In this document: positions 22,351-35,405 of the stretch, in pieces
Position numbering within the stretch: position 1 is the first letter of the stretch
How the letters are laid out: each line of letters starts with the position of its first letter
Assembly (NCBI GenBank): GCA_000711775.1
Contig: ARYC01000357.1
Location: forward strand, 62,001-126,000
DNA: 64,000 bases
DNA from: Oxytricha trifallax
Taxonomy: Eukaryota > Ciliophora > Spirotrichea > Sporadotrichida > Oxytrichidae
Reading direction: 5' to 3'
Notes under the pieces: model-generated
What the model was told of the DNA's origin: nothing
Seen by the model: only the letters and a program-made list of their open reading frames with translations
The model's database searches: none
Made by a program: the position numbers and the translations under genes

Positions 22351-25129
22351 TAAGGCCTCATTTCGAGATTCTCCACAATTCATTCATGATCTTTTGTCTC
22401 AGCATCTTTGTGCTGCTACTTTGTTTCTCTTCCCTCTTCGTTTTCTACATTTTGCTTTTTCTTATTTTTTCATCAAGATTGCTCAAAAATACTTTAATCT
22501 GAGCTTGGGGTTTATGTTGGGTCTATTTCCTTGGTTGTGGTTCTGGTCTGTCACTGAATATGCAGCTTTCCAGCTTGTTCAGGTTCTTGCTGTCGATTCC
22601 ATTCAGATCTTTCTCGTATCTCTAGTATCCTTGCTCCAGCACTGATTGCTACTGGTTCACCTCGACCATTTCTTCCCATCTGTCCTCTTAGTTTATAAGA
22701 CTGTTTGCTTCTGTTCCCATCTCCACTTATTTCTATATCAAGTCTTATCTTTTCTAGATTTGTCTCCGCCTCTTCTTCCTTGATTGCTAATGTCAGATTT
22801 TCCAATCTCATCTCCATTTTATTAAAGCCAATTTCTAAGTTGAACATTCGGTAGTAATTTTGCATGCTGGTCCAGTCTTTTACAAATATCTAGAATATTG
22901 GATTACTTCTTATCCTAATGCCAAGGGATTTACTATAAATATGGCTATAACAATTTTCTGGGTCTTAAACTTGATTTATTTCAATTTTTTATACCTCAAT
23001 CAACTTTAAATCTAGTTCTTTTACTCTCTGAATTCATCTAATTCAGTTATTTTACAAACTTTTGAATTATCACCAAGCTTCCTATGTTTCTTATTGCATT
23101 TTAAACCTCCAGCTGCTTGGAATTTATCTCAATTCTTATGATCACTCAGTTATGGTAATTCTTCAGCTTGATATGACAAGCTTGCTAGAATGAAAAAAAC
23201 TTTCGATCTTATCTTGGTCTCTCCAGAACTTGGAGCTTTCTAGCTCCCAGTTGGTTGAGCCGATCCATCCTTTTGCATGTCTCATCCCATTGTTATCCAT
23301 GACCATCGGTGGTAAGATATTTAGTGCTTCTATCTCTCATGGGTGAGTTGAACTTCCTGAACTAACTTGCAATCTCCATTGGTTTCTTCTTGGATTTGGC
23401 GTCCTGGGATCAAATCAAAGTGTTGCCACTCTTCCTTGATATATTTTGATTTTCTTCGTTCTTTTTTTACCACAGATCGCACCCTTACGCTCCTCTGTTT
23501 TGTGCTTTTATCATTTCCTCGTATCTTTTGGTTAAATGATTTTATCGAAACCTTGGTCCGATAAGTCGATTGTGTTTTTGACCATCAAATGTTATTTATT
23601 GACTTTGGGCGATGTTTATTTTCTTACTCAGTATGATTTTCCAATCTTGCGTTTTCTATTGAAGCCCATTTGTTTGTTTAATAGAACTTTGAAAGAGTCT
23701 TCATTTTTAATGCCCAATGCATCTTGGCCCTTGATTCTGCCTCTTTGACTAAGTCAAAATAATGATAAAATCTTTAATTATTTGATTCTGTAAATATGAC
23801 AAATTATTCAGTTAATCAAATAATTGTTATAATTATTTTTAATTAATTTGTTAGATATTTATTTATTTAATATTAGCTTAAATAGCAAAATAATATATTA
23901 TTATTCCTTGAGCCCATTTCTTATATTTTTAATTATTATAATCAATTATATTTATATTTAATTAAAATTGTGAGTATTGATGTAATTACTTTCTTACTGA
24001 AATTAAATTAAACTAATTCATTGTATTCTATTTTAAATAATTATTTTTTTTCCATTAAAATCTTAGTTTTAATATTTTGTTACTTTTTTAGATATTTATT
24101 AAAAATAACTAATATATTTTTTCATGAGTAAATGATTACTAAAATTAAATTTACTTTATAATTCTTAAATTCAATAAAAATATTAATTAATTATAAATAT
24201 CTAAAATTAATATAAATAATAAGCGTGACTAGTGAAAATAAATCAATTATGTAACTTGACCCCACAATAATATATATAATTAATTTATAATTAAACAAAA
24301 TCCAAATAAATAATTAAATATTTTTCCATATTTATATTTCTCAATTTATGGATATTGGTATTCACGAGTTTACACTCACTTGTCTGTTCGTCTTTGTCTT
24401 ACCTCCTGCAACTTCCTCCTAAACTACTTCTCGTCATTTCTTTATGTCAATTGTCTTTTTGAATCTCTTCTTGGCAAATTTCCATTCCCACCTCTCTAAT
24501 ATCTTTTACTGGATTTTGATGCATCCATCTTGTTCTAGTATTTAGTTCTCACCATTTATGTTTTAATTAATTATTATTTTTTGTTATATCTCACAGATTA
24601 TAATTTCTTAATTACTCAAATGTCTACTCTATTGTGGATAATCAAATTTGTTGAAATCTCTATTCATCATACTCTACTGACATTTATCATAAACTTAAAT
24701 TATTTTTTCACTGGTTATTAATGCACATCTGCCTTGAGTTTTCTTACTCTGTTGTTTAGCCATATCATGTTCGTGATAATCTCGATTTAGGTGTTGCTTT
24801 CTATGTCAATAATTCTGTTTTCCCTTATTTGTTTTGAAATCTCGTTGGACAACCAGCTAAGTTTATCAGATTGCAACTTCTGAGGTGATTATTTTACACA
24901 AACACTTTGTGTACGTTGCAGTAGTAGCTCATGCCGTAGTTTGCTATCGTTCTGCCTTTACTGGTGGCCATCACTTGGTCCATGATATTTCTTGTCACCT
25001 AAATATACAATTAAGATTTAATAGTATTTTGCTATGAAAAAAATATAGGAAGATTGTCTAACCAGCAGACTTAAGATGAGGAGATATAAGTTCAGAAAGG
25101 ATTGCTTAGAATCGCGAAATGAGGCATTA
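22351..25129. mobile_element. Unclassified element with 28-bp TIRs and TA flanks
   Basis: The left end (TA)AGGCCTCATTTCGAGATTCT at 22351 and the right end, whose complement reads (TA)ATGCCTCATTTCGCGATTCT, match at about 24 of 28 positions and are flanked by TA on each side. The 2.78-kb interior has minus-strand coding-like blocks (separate entry) split by ~600 bp of extremely AT-rich DNA (23.77-24.36 kb). No TBE-like gene inside. Family unknown; TA flanks are typical of Tc1/mariner-type insertions and of TA-bounded eliminated sequences. Confidence 0.5.
22390..24975 (-). pseudogene. Coding-like blocks inside the TIR element
   Basis: Blocks on the minus strand, with TAA/TAG as Gln: 24.70-24.97 kb (possible ATG near 24971; a coiled-coil-like frame with ESNTQIEIITNM), 24.38-24.75 kb (ILERWEWKFAKKRFKK; also a basic stretch rich in Arg/Lys), 23.17-23.45 kb (KEEWQHFDLIPGRQIQEE) and 22.55-22.87 kb (MEMRLENLTLAIKEEE). 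Frames change between blocks. All are hydrophilic and charged; no catalytic motif was recognised. They could be one decayed gene interrupted by the AT-rich centre, and orientation is inferred from composition only. Confidence 0.35.
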
Positions 25130-26714
25130 CTCTTTTGAATATTATATTTCACAAATCACAAATTAATTTTTATGCTCCCTATGCTCTCTTAATGCTGCAT
25201 GAAGTGGGAAGGGTAATCTGTAACATCTATTAAGCTCAATCCAACTGATAAGTTTGTTTCTTGAAGTTTCTTATACTGTATATTTTAATGCAAGAGTTTC
25301 AAGCAGACACATGAACTCTAGCCAACATAGGTCTACTTGCTCAATTATAAAATAAACTCATATGCTATATGATTCTATACTAGAGGCGATTTTAAGAGAG
25401 ATTACGAAATAATCAGGAATATTGAATTTATAAAATATAAAGACATTCTATACTTAAGGTATTATAATTTAATGTGATTTGAGTATTATATATGGGGTGA
25501 TTTAATCCATATTAAATATTGAATTTATAAATTAGATATATATTACTCTTTTCTTCTTTAAGCATCCATGCTTGGTGGAATACAGCCAGCAGTACTTACC
25601 ATTTTGGTAATATTGGAGCGCATTAAGCGTTGAGTTAGTCCAAGATGTTTTATAGACAGTGACAAAATAAGCCGCTAATTTTCATTATTTAAAAATTCTT
25701 TTTGTCTCCATTTTCATCGTTGTCTTAAATATATACTGAAATTACATAATATTGATACATACTGCTTTTATATATTAATACTAAGGAAAATTTTATTTAA
25801 TTTTACATTCATTATATATGAGATTAAATTATTGAATTTCATATATTTGCCTTAACAGAAAATTTAAATTATTGGCAAAGTAATTTTGTAATTATCTATT
25901 TCTACAAAAGAAAATATTTTATTAACCTCTTTTTTACTTTGCTACTGAGTCAGTTTTGATGGATTTACTATTTTTAATAATTGTGGTTATTCTAAGAAAC
26001 ATGATCGAAGTTATAAAAATTTGAAGTTCTATTATGAAGTACAATTATTGATCACATCAAGTCAAAGCAAGTCCAAGATAAATATTTTAAGTAAAGGTTG
26101 ATCTTTTGAAATCACAGGTTTTTCACTTTTCACTTATGTCAATATGTCAATATCTTAAATTTCTTTCCTTAAATATAAAATTTAAATTTCTTATAATGTT
26201 GGTATATTGAAATTTGTTATAAAATTCATAAAAAACCAATTTGTATAAGGTTAGAAAATCTGTGTATTTTAGCTTTTCTAGTTTATCTTACTTTTACATC
26301 TAAATTTATAAAATGACTTTGCATATTGACAAACTGTGAAATATACTTCTTTCTTTTATTAAACTCATTTATGTGTTTTTACTTTATTGATTTCCCATTT
26401 ATAATTGTGGATTTAAGATAAAACCTATTAATAAAAAACTAGTTTAAAAGTGTGGAATTTGTAAAACGACAGAAATCAATAATACCGTGAATGAAGGGTG
26501 ATTACTTATTTAATTATTAATTAAGAACTTAAAATAAAGGGAAAATTAGTATGAATGAAAATTTTAATTAAAAAGGATAGATTGAATTATTATATGTAGA
26601 AGGTTTACTATAAAAACAAACCCCGAATATTTTTAAAATGTCATTTAGTTTTACTTGCATTTCATCCTTTAATTTAAAATTGCCGTGGATTGATCAACTC
26701 TTACTTCATCATAT
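25130..26714 (-). other. Mostly AT-rich; weak minus-strand open frames
   Basis: Frames open under the ciliate code are seen at about 25150-25690 and 25685-26030 on the minus strand. They are within chance length for this base composition, although 25150-25360 is GC-richer and looks protein-like in two different frames. If real they could belong with the coding on the other side of the TIR element (21.9-22.2 kb), which would then have inserted into a gene. Nothing else seen. Confidence 0.25.
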
Positions 26715-28120
26715 TCATTGTTTGCTTATAAAGTGCTGATAGGTCTGTTCATCAATCGAATGTGTGCTTAAGTCTTCCATCTTAATGGTTCTTCTTCCAA
26801 GTTTATTGTGGATTGGTTCTGAGTGGTTGAAACCCCCATCTTCATCGTCTACGTATTCTTACTCTTTAGATCTATCTCTTTGTGGTCTACCCCCAAGGCA
26901 TCTGTCATCTTCGTGTTATCCTCTGAAGCCATCTCTGCCCCCTCCGTAGCCAGCCCTGCATTCTCTTCTGTAGTTGCCATCGTCATCGTCTCTTCTCTCG
27001 CGCCTCTCTAGCTTTCTCTTCTCAATAACACCCACATTCACGAGTTTCTCCACTCCCCCTTGACTTATTCATCAGCTGGAGGCTGGTCTCCACATTGGGC
27101 ATCTCGGCATCTTTGTCAAACCAGTATTGCAGGGGAAGTCACGGGAAGATCTTCGCCTGGGGGCGGCCAGGGGCACTACGAGATTCTCCATGTTTGTCTC
27201 TAAGGAGATGGGGTCCCCGACTCAGACAAGTGTTCCAGGGGCCGAGATAAGTTAGCATCTTTATTTGGAGGAATCATCGTATGGCATTGAGCGAGCGCCC
27301 TGAGATCCATTACCTTGGCAGATAGAACGATGATGATGATCTCCTAGACAATATACCTGCAGATCCTTCCAGGCTCTCTCCTTCATCTATTGGCCAGTTC
27401 TATTTCCCATGTGTGTGGCGGGATACCCTTGGCGGATTCCATTTTTGTTAAGAGGAAATCAAAAGCATGCTTATAGCTAGCGTTAGGAAGGCCAGGGAAT
27501 CTTCATTCAGTCTGCAGCTTTCTAACGGATCGGCACATTCGTAAAAAGGCACAACTGAGGGCGAGTGACCAGTTGGGGTGAATTCTAATTGAGATGATGT
27601 GAACAGGTTTCGACCAATCGTGAATATCTGTCGCTGCTTGTTGACCATGTACTAGATAGGGCCCCCACATCTTGCCTTGGGCGCGTCCTATGTAGTAAGT
27701 GATTAGTACTAGACTTCTTCCTTAATCTTAAAGTCTCCAATGGCCTCCTCCCCCTTATTGCTGGCGTCCTCAACGCGAATGTCAGCCGCCTCCTGGCTAG
27801 GTGGCACTCCACAGCCTGCTGGATGCGGTCCCGGTGGCAGTAGATGGTGTGTGAGGATCGAAATTATGCCAAAGATGCTATTTGCAGAATGGTCTTCAGG
27901 GCAGATGTTCGCCAACAAGCATGTCACTTTGGGGGCCAGCTCTGGCCAACTCATCGTTGGCTCTCTCTGATGGTCAATCTCCATCCTGGGGGCAGCACGG
28001 AGGGTGACAGCTGCACCGACGACGAGGCTGGGTATTGATTGTGGTCTTCCATTGGGTGTGAGTAGGGGTCTTGCATTAGCTGGCTCTATAGATACTGTTA
28101 GGAATAATTTTTAAGTTTGA
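26715..28120 (-). CDS. GC-rich island with long minus-strand reading frame, product unknown
   Basis: About 1.3 kb at roughly half G+C in a ~25% G+C background. The main frame runs from 28120 or earlier through an ATG at 27984 to TGA at 27274-27276: 237 codons from that ATG, with seven or so TAA/TAG codons as Gln. The most upstream part is rich in Pro and Ala. A second open block, 26715-27021, ends at TGA and is strongly hydrophilic: ERRERRDDDDGNYRRE, CRAGYGGGRDGFRG, then acidic stretches (YVDDEDGG). Between them (27022-27273) frames change, which may reflect introns, an eliminated segment or frameshifts. The Arg/Gly/Asp-rich tail resembles RNA-binding low-complexity tails, but no domain is recognised. 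It could be a macronucleus-destined segment or a captured foreign sequence. Confidence 0.4.
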
Positions 28121-28190
28121 TTAATAATATTAAAAGTCTTAAATACTGACCTTTGAGATTTGGTAGCTTTCTGTTTTTTGATAGGAGCCC

Positions 28191-28194
<4 letters not shown>

Positions 28195-28224
<30 letters not shown>
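28195..28224. repeat. TA dinucleotide microsatellite
   Basis: About 15 units of TA just downstream of the GC-rich island. Confidence 0.9.
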
Positions 28225-28228
<4 letters not shown>

Positions 28229-29598
28229 CTAATGTTAAAAATGAAAAGCAACCAAATATTAATAATAATATACTTGAATTCAAATTTAAATTATGGATTA
28301 TTACAACTTCCTATTCAAATTCAAATTATGCTTTTATATATTTATAATTAAGTAAATTAATGTTACAAATGTCTACTTGCATCTGTTTTTTATATTATTT
28401 TCGGTAATTTATTTAAATTTTTCCATTTATTTTAATAAACTCCAATTACTTAATATAATAATCTGCATCTTTTTTTTGATATTGCGCTTATCACTAATTT
28501 AATAGTTTTTTATTATAATGATTTCTACTTGAGTGCATCAATTAATTTAAAAGATTCTCTTCCATACTTTCAAGAGAATTTCTAGCAATCATACATAAAG
28601 TCTAAAATATATTAAGGCATAATTATCTAATACATATGTAAATGAAAATTCAAGACAGTAAAACTTCCAAGTAAGGAAAGGTGAGCATGGTTAAGCTAAT
28701 TTATATTTAATATAGTGACTAGTGAGTTCGAATATCATTTTAATTGAATTATAAAAACAAGAAATTAGAAACTCTAATTAAAGAATAATTTATAAAAGTG
28801 AAATAAAATATCTTATGAAAATTATAGTCATCAAAACTAAATTAAGTTTAAATAATCATTAAAGAACTAATTTTCATGGGTTTGAAACACTGATTCAATT
28901 GAATTATAGTTTTTGCGTTTACCAAGGTAATTTATTTTCTTTTATCTGTTAATTGTATCATGTTCTACTATTCCATAATAATGTATCCCTAAAAGAGTTT
29001 CTTAATGACTGACTTTAAAGAAAAAACTTTAAAATTAAAAAGAATTCACATAAAAATCCCCTAGAATTAAAAAAAAATTCCACATGCTGCTATAAGGAAA
29101 CTATGAATTAGTTCTTTATTCATATCAAGATTTTACATGAAAAAATCAAGAGCACAGAATTTAGAGAAATCTAAAATAAAAACATTAATTATTGAGAAAA
29201 AATTAGATTGTAAGACTTACACAAAAAACATTTCAAAGAATGAAGATATTTTCAGTCATTTTAATTATAAATTATTGGCTGCTTAATTTATAAATTTATA
29301 TTGGTAATTATCCAATTACTAATTCAATTTCTACATTAAATTGTTGAATATATATGATTTACAAACTTCCTTTGATTTATATATCTCTTTTCTATATAAA
29401 TTTCATCATAAGCGGCTTTAGATTAGGATATTCTAAAGCAAACATAAACATCTTAGTCGAATATTTAAAGGAGGAAATGGAAATGATTAGTAGGAAATTA
29501 CGAGAAATAAAGAGGAATATATATATATATATAATTTAAATAAAGGAATTAAAAGGATGAATTATTAATAATATAATTTAAAACAAAACATCTGAGAT
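28225..29598. other. AT-rich spacer with a weak tRNA-like remnant
   Basis: No gene seen. At about 28680-28740 a box-A-like CATGGTTAAGC and a box-B-like GAGTTCGAATATC are spaced as in a tRNA, followed by TTTAATTGAATTAT. A similar tail, GGGTTTGAAACACTG then ATTCAATTGAATTAT, is at ~28880. Stems pair poorly, so this may be a decayed tRNA-derived SINE rather than a tRNA gene. Confidence 0.2.
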
Positions 29599-31037
29599 AT
29601 GGAAGAAGTTAAGATTTATGCAAGACTATACAAATAGAGCAATATTTTTCATAACAGAATACTGATCACTACTTGAGAAGAAGATTTAGAGCATTCAGCT
29701 GAGAAGTAGATCGATAATTTATGGCGATTTGGGTACGATAAGAAGAGAACGGAGATGTTGAACTAGAATTCTCAAATATAGTCACCTGGGATGAGCTAGA
29801 TTTGTAGAACGGAACGAAAGTGCATCGAATTTGAGGGGAGATTCAGTGACATCGAAGATAATTTAGCAGAAGTGGAAAGTAATATTTTTAACTAAACAGA
29901 TGACTGATCAGCATTTACGAAACCAAAACTAATTCAAAGCTCACCCAAGATTAATCCAACTTATATTAGTAGAAAAACTTAAAGAGAGGAGGATTAGTCA
30001 AATACAGAAGAGGATTGCAACGGTAGGAGTAGAGAAAAATCAACAGACCAAATGAACGAAGAAGAATCCTGGAGATAAATAAAAATCTAGACTTTTCAGG
30101 AATTTACATTTTATGTAGCTTACTTCACACAAATTAAAAGGAATTTGAATAAATTTACTTACCTTAAGTTATTATCTATCTATTTAAGCTTCCAAATTAA
30201 TATATTTTCTTTCTTAAAATGGGATTTAAACTTTTTAAAACTAGTGACTGACTTGATTCATTATAGTTTATTAGATAATATTTAAAATAATAAAAATTAT
30301 TGAAACAAAATGTAAAGAAGTAATGAATTCACATTTGAAAGTGGCTACATCAATTTGGAGAACTCAATTCATTGTTTTAAATATTATTAGTAAGCTAATT
30401 ATTCATTTATTTTGCTATAAGTATTTTACTCCTAATAATACAAGTTACTGTCAACTATAGTGTTTTTTTGTGCAATATTCAAATAATTTTCTAGAATTAC
30501 TGAATTAAAATTTAATATCATTAATTTACTTTATCTCATTTAATCATTTTCTTTGTAGATTTTGATTATTGCCATTTAAAAGCAGTTAACACATTATCAG
30601 ATACATCTGCTTGCTTATCAGATCTAATAGATGAACTTGATTATCCAAGTAAAAATTATTTAAAAAATACAATAAATATATTCTATGAGATTTTAATTAT
30701 AACCATTTTTTTATTAATAATTGTTAATATACTAATAACTATACTTTTTAACTTAAACTCTAAACATATCTTTAAATTTTCTCTTTATCTTTTTTGTTTT
30801 AGAGTTTTCATATACTTAAAAATGGATTTGCATCCGCAAAATATTAATGAGACTACATCTTGCCGCAAATCATTAATAGACAATAATCAATTGCATTAAT
30901 TACATCCTTGTAAAAACACAAAATGTATTATCTATATATATATAGGGGTTATGAGTTTAAGTTATTTAACAACACATTCTGATAAGAATGAAACAGCTTT
31001 CTGCTAAGAGTCGTTAACTATCCTGAATGTGAAATGA
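29599..31037 (+). CDS. Possible germline gene H1, product unknown
   Basis: From ATG 29599 one frame (TAA/TAG as Gln) runs to about 30115 with two internal TGAs. 29650-30060 is GC-richer, highly charged and protein-like (KQIDNLWRFGYDKKRTEM, ERKCIEFEGRFSDIEDNL). Further open segments with plausible splice borders follow: acceptor ...TTCTTTGTAG at ~30557, donor CCAA/GTAAAA ~30651, acceptor TTGTTTTAG ~30801, and a tail ending TGA 31035-31037 (HPQNINETTSCRKSLIDNN). Exon joins are guesses. No domain recognised. The EGRFS block resembles one in the candidate gene at 52.4 kb, arguing for a real protein family. The internal TGAs suggest a pseudogene or undetected introns. Confidence 0.4.
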
Positions 31038-31226
31038 TTTCATTAAAAATCATATTGATTCTCCTGAGTATTATATGAGATTTTAAATGTATCATAACTG
31101 AAACAGAGTTGCCTTTAATATCAATTAATTTATTTTGAGTTCTTTTTTATCGCTTGACTTTTTATTTTATAATTTTAATACATTTTGCCACCAACTTGTA
31201 TATACATATCATCTTTTTCTTATTCT

Positions 31227-31478
31227 TCATAGTAATTATAATAAAGTATATTTAGTAATTAATTTAATCAAATTGGTAGTCGACATATAATTACTTGACT
31301 GAACTTGATAAACTCTCACTTATTGTAGTAATTAAATTCCTTAAAATTCTAGCCTTTTATCTAGTTATTTATAAAATTATAGCTGGTTCATTATTTGCTA
31401 ATTAAGAAATTCTGCTCTATTTAGCAGAGCTTCATTGATCCTTTTAGGTGCATCTCCCTTCTTTTCTTTCTTACTCAT
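31227..31478 (-). CDS. Small possible ORF, 83 aa
   Basis: ATG 31476-31478 to TGA 31227-31229. It starts MSKKEKKGDAPKRINEALL, a lysine-rich then helical start typical of real proteins, and continues Gln/Leu-rich with TAA/TAG codons. The second half is AT-rich and may be intron. No family recognised. It could be the first segment of a longer gene. Confidence 0.3.
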
Positions 31479-33067
31479 TATGGTGTTATTTTCATGAAAG
31501 TTTTAGTCAAATTTGAATTTGTCAAGAACTTTTCATTAAATAGTTGATTAAAATGATTAATCTCTGTTTATAACAAATACTTTAAATTCGATTGATAAAA
31601 ATAAAAGAAATGCTGATATTAAAAGAGGATAAAATATCTTAACTAAATTATTGCAATTTTAGAAATTTATATAAAAATAATTAAACTTTACTATCATCTC
31701 ATTAATTGGAAATCTTGAATAATTAGCTATAAAAGTTATGCTTATTTAATCACCCTTTTATTCCTCAATTTCTAAGTTATCTCTTTAATCAGTGAATTAA
31801 TTTATTGGTATTTTATTAGCATTTTTGTTTCCAGTAAAATTAAATCACTCAAGAAAGTAAAAACTAATAAAAACTAAATAAATTATATTTTTAATTCACA
31901 TGAGTTTCTTGATTTATATTACTTTAATCTTTAAAATTGTACCTATTCTTATCTTTTTCTCAGTTTTTAAATTAGAAAACATTTATATATTATTTCTAAA
32001 GTTTTTATTTTTTTAAAATCATATTTTAGTATATAATTAAATAATATTGTTCAGTTATCAATGAGTTATTAAAAATATATTTATCTAGGATATTTAAAAT
32101 ACCTCTAAATTTTCACATTTTAACTATATAAGATATTTCAATTTTATGTTTAAATTTGATTTCAAATGAAATTTAAACTTCAAATTGCTTTTAGTTTTCA
32201 GTTGCATTCCTAAGCTACTTCAATTAATTTACTTATTTTGAGTACTTCTCAAATAATAAATTTTTATTTTATATTTTAACTAACTAATGCAAATTAATTT
32301 TATTTTTTAATGAATTTTTCATTAATTCATTGTTTTTATCTCTGCATAGTTTTAACCTATCACATTCTGGAATTTATTATAGGCAATAAGGAAGATTTTA
32401 AGATTTTTACAACCTAGTATAATATGCTTAAAATGCGAAAGAATTGTATTTAGTTTCTGTTTATAAAAGATATATATCACAATTTACTTCAACGTCCCTG
32501 AACATGCCAGAGACATCCTTTTTTATTGCTATATGAATTCTAAATTTAATGGCGCTGTATGACAGCCTTGTCATTAGTGAAAATTCAATACTTTTAAGTG
32601 TAAGTAATTCGCTTTTATTAACTTCTCTAATTAGATTTTTCTATGTACATATTCATAAGCATTATATGAAAACTATTATTAATATAAACAGAACTCTTTC
32701 TTGATAATCACTATGCTTATTTTATTTTTAAATTAAATTAAAAATGAGAAACTAATACGGTTACTTTAGGTCGAATCTAGTTGATAAGGCCATAAAATAA
32801 GATCATATAAAAGCCATTAGATATTACCAATAAATTCTTACTCGTAACAATATTTGAAGAACTCTAATATTTAGTAAATTTATTAAAATTATAGAGACAT
32901 TTTAATAAATATTAAGGTTAGATTTACATGTTTATAGAGTCTAAATAATTATAAAAATAAAAAAACAATTTTTTAAGGTTATATTTGTCTTTCACATTAT
33001 TTCAGGTGATTAAAGATATATTATGTTTAATTTTCAATTTTAAGTAAGCACTTCCACAACAACTATA
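31479..33067. other. AT-rich stretch, no gene supported
   Basis: No supported gene. A short protein-like piece near 32487-32560 (YFNVPEHARDILFYC) is too short to call. Confidence 0.4.
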
Positions 33068-33605
33068 CTCAACATTTATGAGCTTTCGAGTGAATTTTCA
33101 TATAGAAAAAAAGCACATCCTTGAAGTGACGTTTATTCTATTTTAATTGAATTTTGAGTTAACGCTTCATTTAAAACCCCATGATTTTTTTAAGAATTAA
33201 GATAGGGGGGGGGATTTATAAATTATCAAGAATTTAATAATTATTGGCCAAAATCAATTAAAATTAGCGTAAAAACAAATATACACACCCTGATTGGTTT
33301 AGTTTATATGGAAAATTATTCGAGGCAATAGATGTAATAATTGGGCTAATCATCAAAATATAACTCCAATAATAATTAAATTCTTGATTATTTATAAATA
33401 CCCCTATCTTAATTCTTAAAATAATCATGGGGTTTAATTACCATGCTCAGTGTTATCATTGACTAAATTCTTCTGTTTTTTATGATTAATATTTATTAGC
33501 TTTTCGAGTGAGCTTTCACAATGAAAATAATCTTCGAGAACTTAAACATCTAAGAAATCATATTTAACCTTTAAACTGCATTTTAAACCTCACACTTAAA
33601 AATTT
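33068..33605 (+). repeat. Diverged direct repeat flanking MITE-1
   Basis: A ~100-bp segment beginning GAGCTTTCGAGTGAATTTTCA at about 33078 recurs as AGCTTTTCGAGTGAGCTTTCA at about 33499. Both copies lead into TTTAAAACC/TTTTAAACC. MITE-1 lies between them. Confidence 0.45.
33173..33435. repeat. MITE-1 (AAACCCCAT family)
   Basis: About 263 bp with ~75-bp inverted ends: AAACCCCATGATT ... AAGAATTAAGATAGGGG on the left and the complement on the right. The core contains ACACACCCTGATTGG. The same tips and core occur in MITE-2 (40157-40418). No coding. A run of nine G's sits inside the left arm. Confidence 0.8.
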
Positions 33606-35405
33606 TAATGCTTAACCCAATCCTAATTTTTTGGACAAACCCCATATCTATGTCGTTTATATTGCGAATAATGGATGAGACGCATCGATCTCAATAATTT
33701 AAATATTTCATATTTGGCGTCTCCGGTCTGAAAGAAGCTATGAGCAATATAAAGAATATTCTTCAATCGATTGATTTTATTTATTTTAAACAAATAATTT
33801 TTTCTATTGTTTAGTTTTTATATTTTTTCAAACTTTAATTTTCTATTATGAGAATTATTTTATTTAAAATTGTGATTGTAATGATTTCTTTCTTTCCGAG
33901 TTTATTTTATACAATACTTTATACTAAAATTATATTTAATTAAAATATTGATATTAGCATTTCTAATATAATATATGCATAAAACAAAATTAGAGAATTG
34001 CGTTTTTGTATTGTATATATTGATCTTAAAGAGATAATAATTTTCTATATTCTATGAAGAAGTTAATTAAAAATTTTAATCTTTTTTCTAGTATGTTACA
34101 CTAAACTTTAATCATCTTCCTTCTAGTTTAAGAAGCATTTAATATTATGTAGAAAGTATTGATTCATAATTTAGAGCGAAATCTGGAACTGGAATATTCT
34201 TATGAAATATAAATTCTTAATTATTGAAAAAGAAATAATTTTATAATTTATTCTCCTAGTGACCATAATTTCTTTTAAAGATATGTTAAAAACAGAGTAT
34301 TTAAACATCTTTGCTGCTTTCGGTTCAAATAAAAATATAAAGTACCTTTTATTATCATAAAGTAAATAAATAGTTTGCTAATTAATTTACTATTTCTGTT
34401 TATATTTTAAAATTAATTCATTTATTTTTTACACTTGGCTATTAAGATTAATTGCATCTTATTCTTTCTTATTTTATTTTATCTTCTTTACTAAAGTGAA
34501 CATAAATTATTAATTATTTTAAAAAACAAAGAAGTTAAAAGAACCTCAACTTGTATATAAATATTAACTATGAATAAAAAGTAATATTACTTCAATAAGT
34601 ACTATATAAATACATATTAAAAATGGTTTTTAAATAGAGTAATTAAGAGAGAGAGAGAATTAAAACCCCTTATAAGAGTGTTCGACAATCAAAGTTTGAA
34701 ATTTTAATTGAAGGAATTAAAGTAAGGATTGAATGCTGATATTGTAAATTATGATTTATTAGAAATATGGCTTATAAAAGGAATAAATGCTAAGATTAAG
34801 TAGAAGTATGAGTCATTCATAGTTATTTTAATTATGCATAAAAATATTCATTTATATAATGTTTAGTAACTCAACCCACAAATTTCTAAAATTAATCAAG
34901 ATTAGATAAAAACAGGCATTTTTAACTTTAAATACCTTTAATAAAAGTATTGAGAGTTATTTCCATAGAGAATGATGTAATTATATACAAGTTAAGATTA
35001 ATATATGAAGCTCATTTTAATTCTTTGAGTTTGAATAATGATTAAATTAATTAGAAGATTCGAGATTATATCTTTATATTTTTTCATTCAATAGTTGGAG
35101 TTTCCATTTTTGTTTGAAGAAGTTTTAGTGTAAAATGTTCTTTTTTTGATAGCTTTTTAATAGTTAACCAATTTTACTGATTAGAGAAAAATTTAGATTC
35201 AATAAAAAGGTTTGAAATATCGATAACTAATTAAGCAAATTCAGTTAGTACAATAAATCCTTAAACTAACTTAAAATATAATTAATTATAGCTGGTTAGT
35301 TTTAAAACTTTATTGAAACATAATCATTTTAAACATAGATTAATATCGTTTGTTGTGTAATTTTTACAAACATAGTTATTTTTGATGATGAATCAATATG
35401 TCTCG
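33606..35405. other. AT-rich stretch, no gene seen
   Basis: Mostly featureless. A GC-richer patch at 33650-33770 contains GACGCATCG and GGCGTCTCCGGTCTGA but no recognisable gene. Confidence 0.45.

Noticed and set aside
25150-25690. 180-codon minus-strand open frame as a firm gene
   Set aside because: With TGA as the only stop at this base composition, dozens of frames this long are expected by chance in 64 kb; two overlapping frames look equally plausible.
27740-27970. Plus-strand frames over the GC-rich island
   Set aside because: Antisense shadows in GC-rich DNA. The minus strand gives a much longer frame under the ciliate code and a more protein-like composition.
28195-28224. Functional element in the TA run
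   Set aside because: A simple microsatellite with nothing to tie it to a function.
28680-28740. tRNA gene
   Set aside because: Box A/B-like words are present, but the acceptor, anticodon and T stems do not pair. At most a SINE remnant.
33650-33770. Possible box C/D snoRNA (GGATGAG ... GTCTGA)
   Set aside because: The C box does not fit RTGATGA, there is no terminal stem, and no C'/D' pair.
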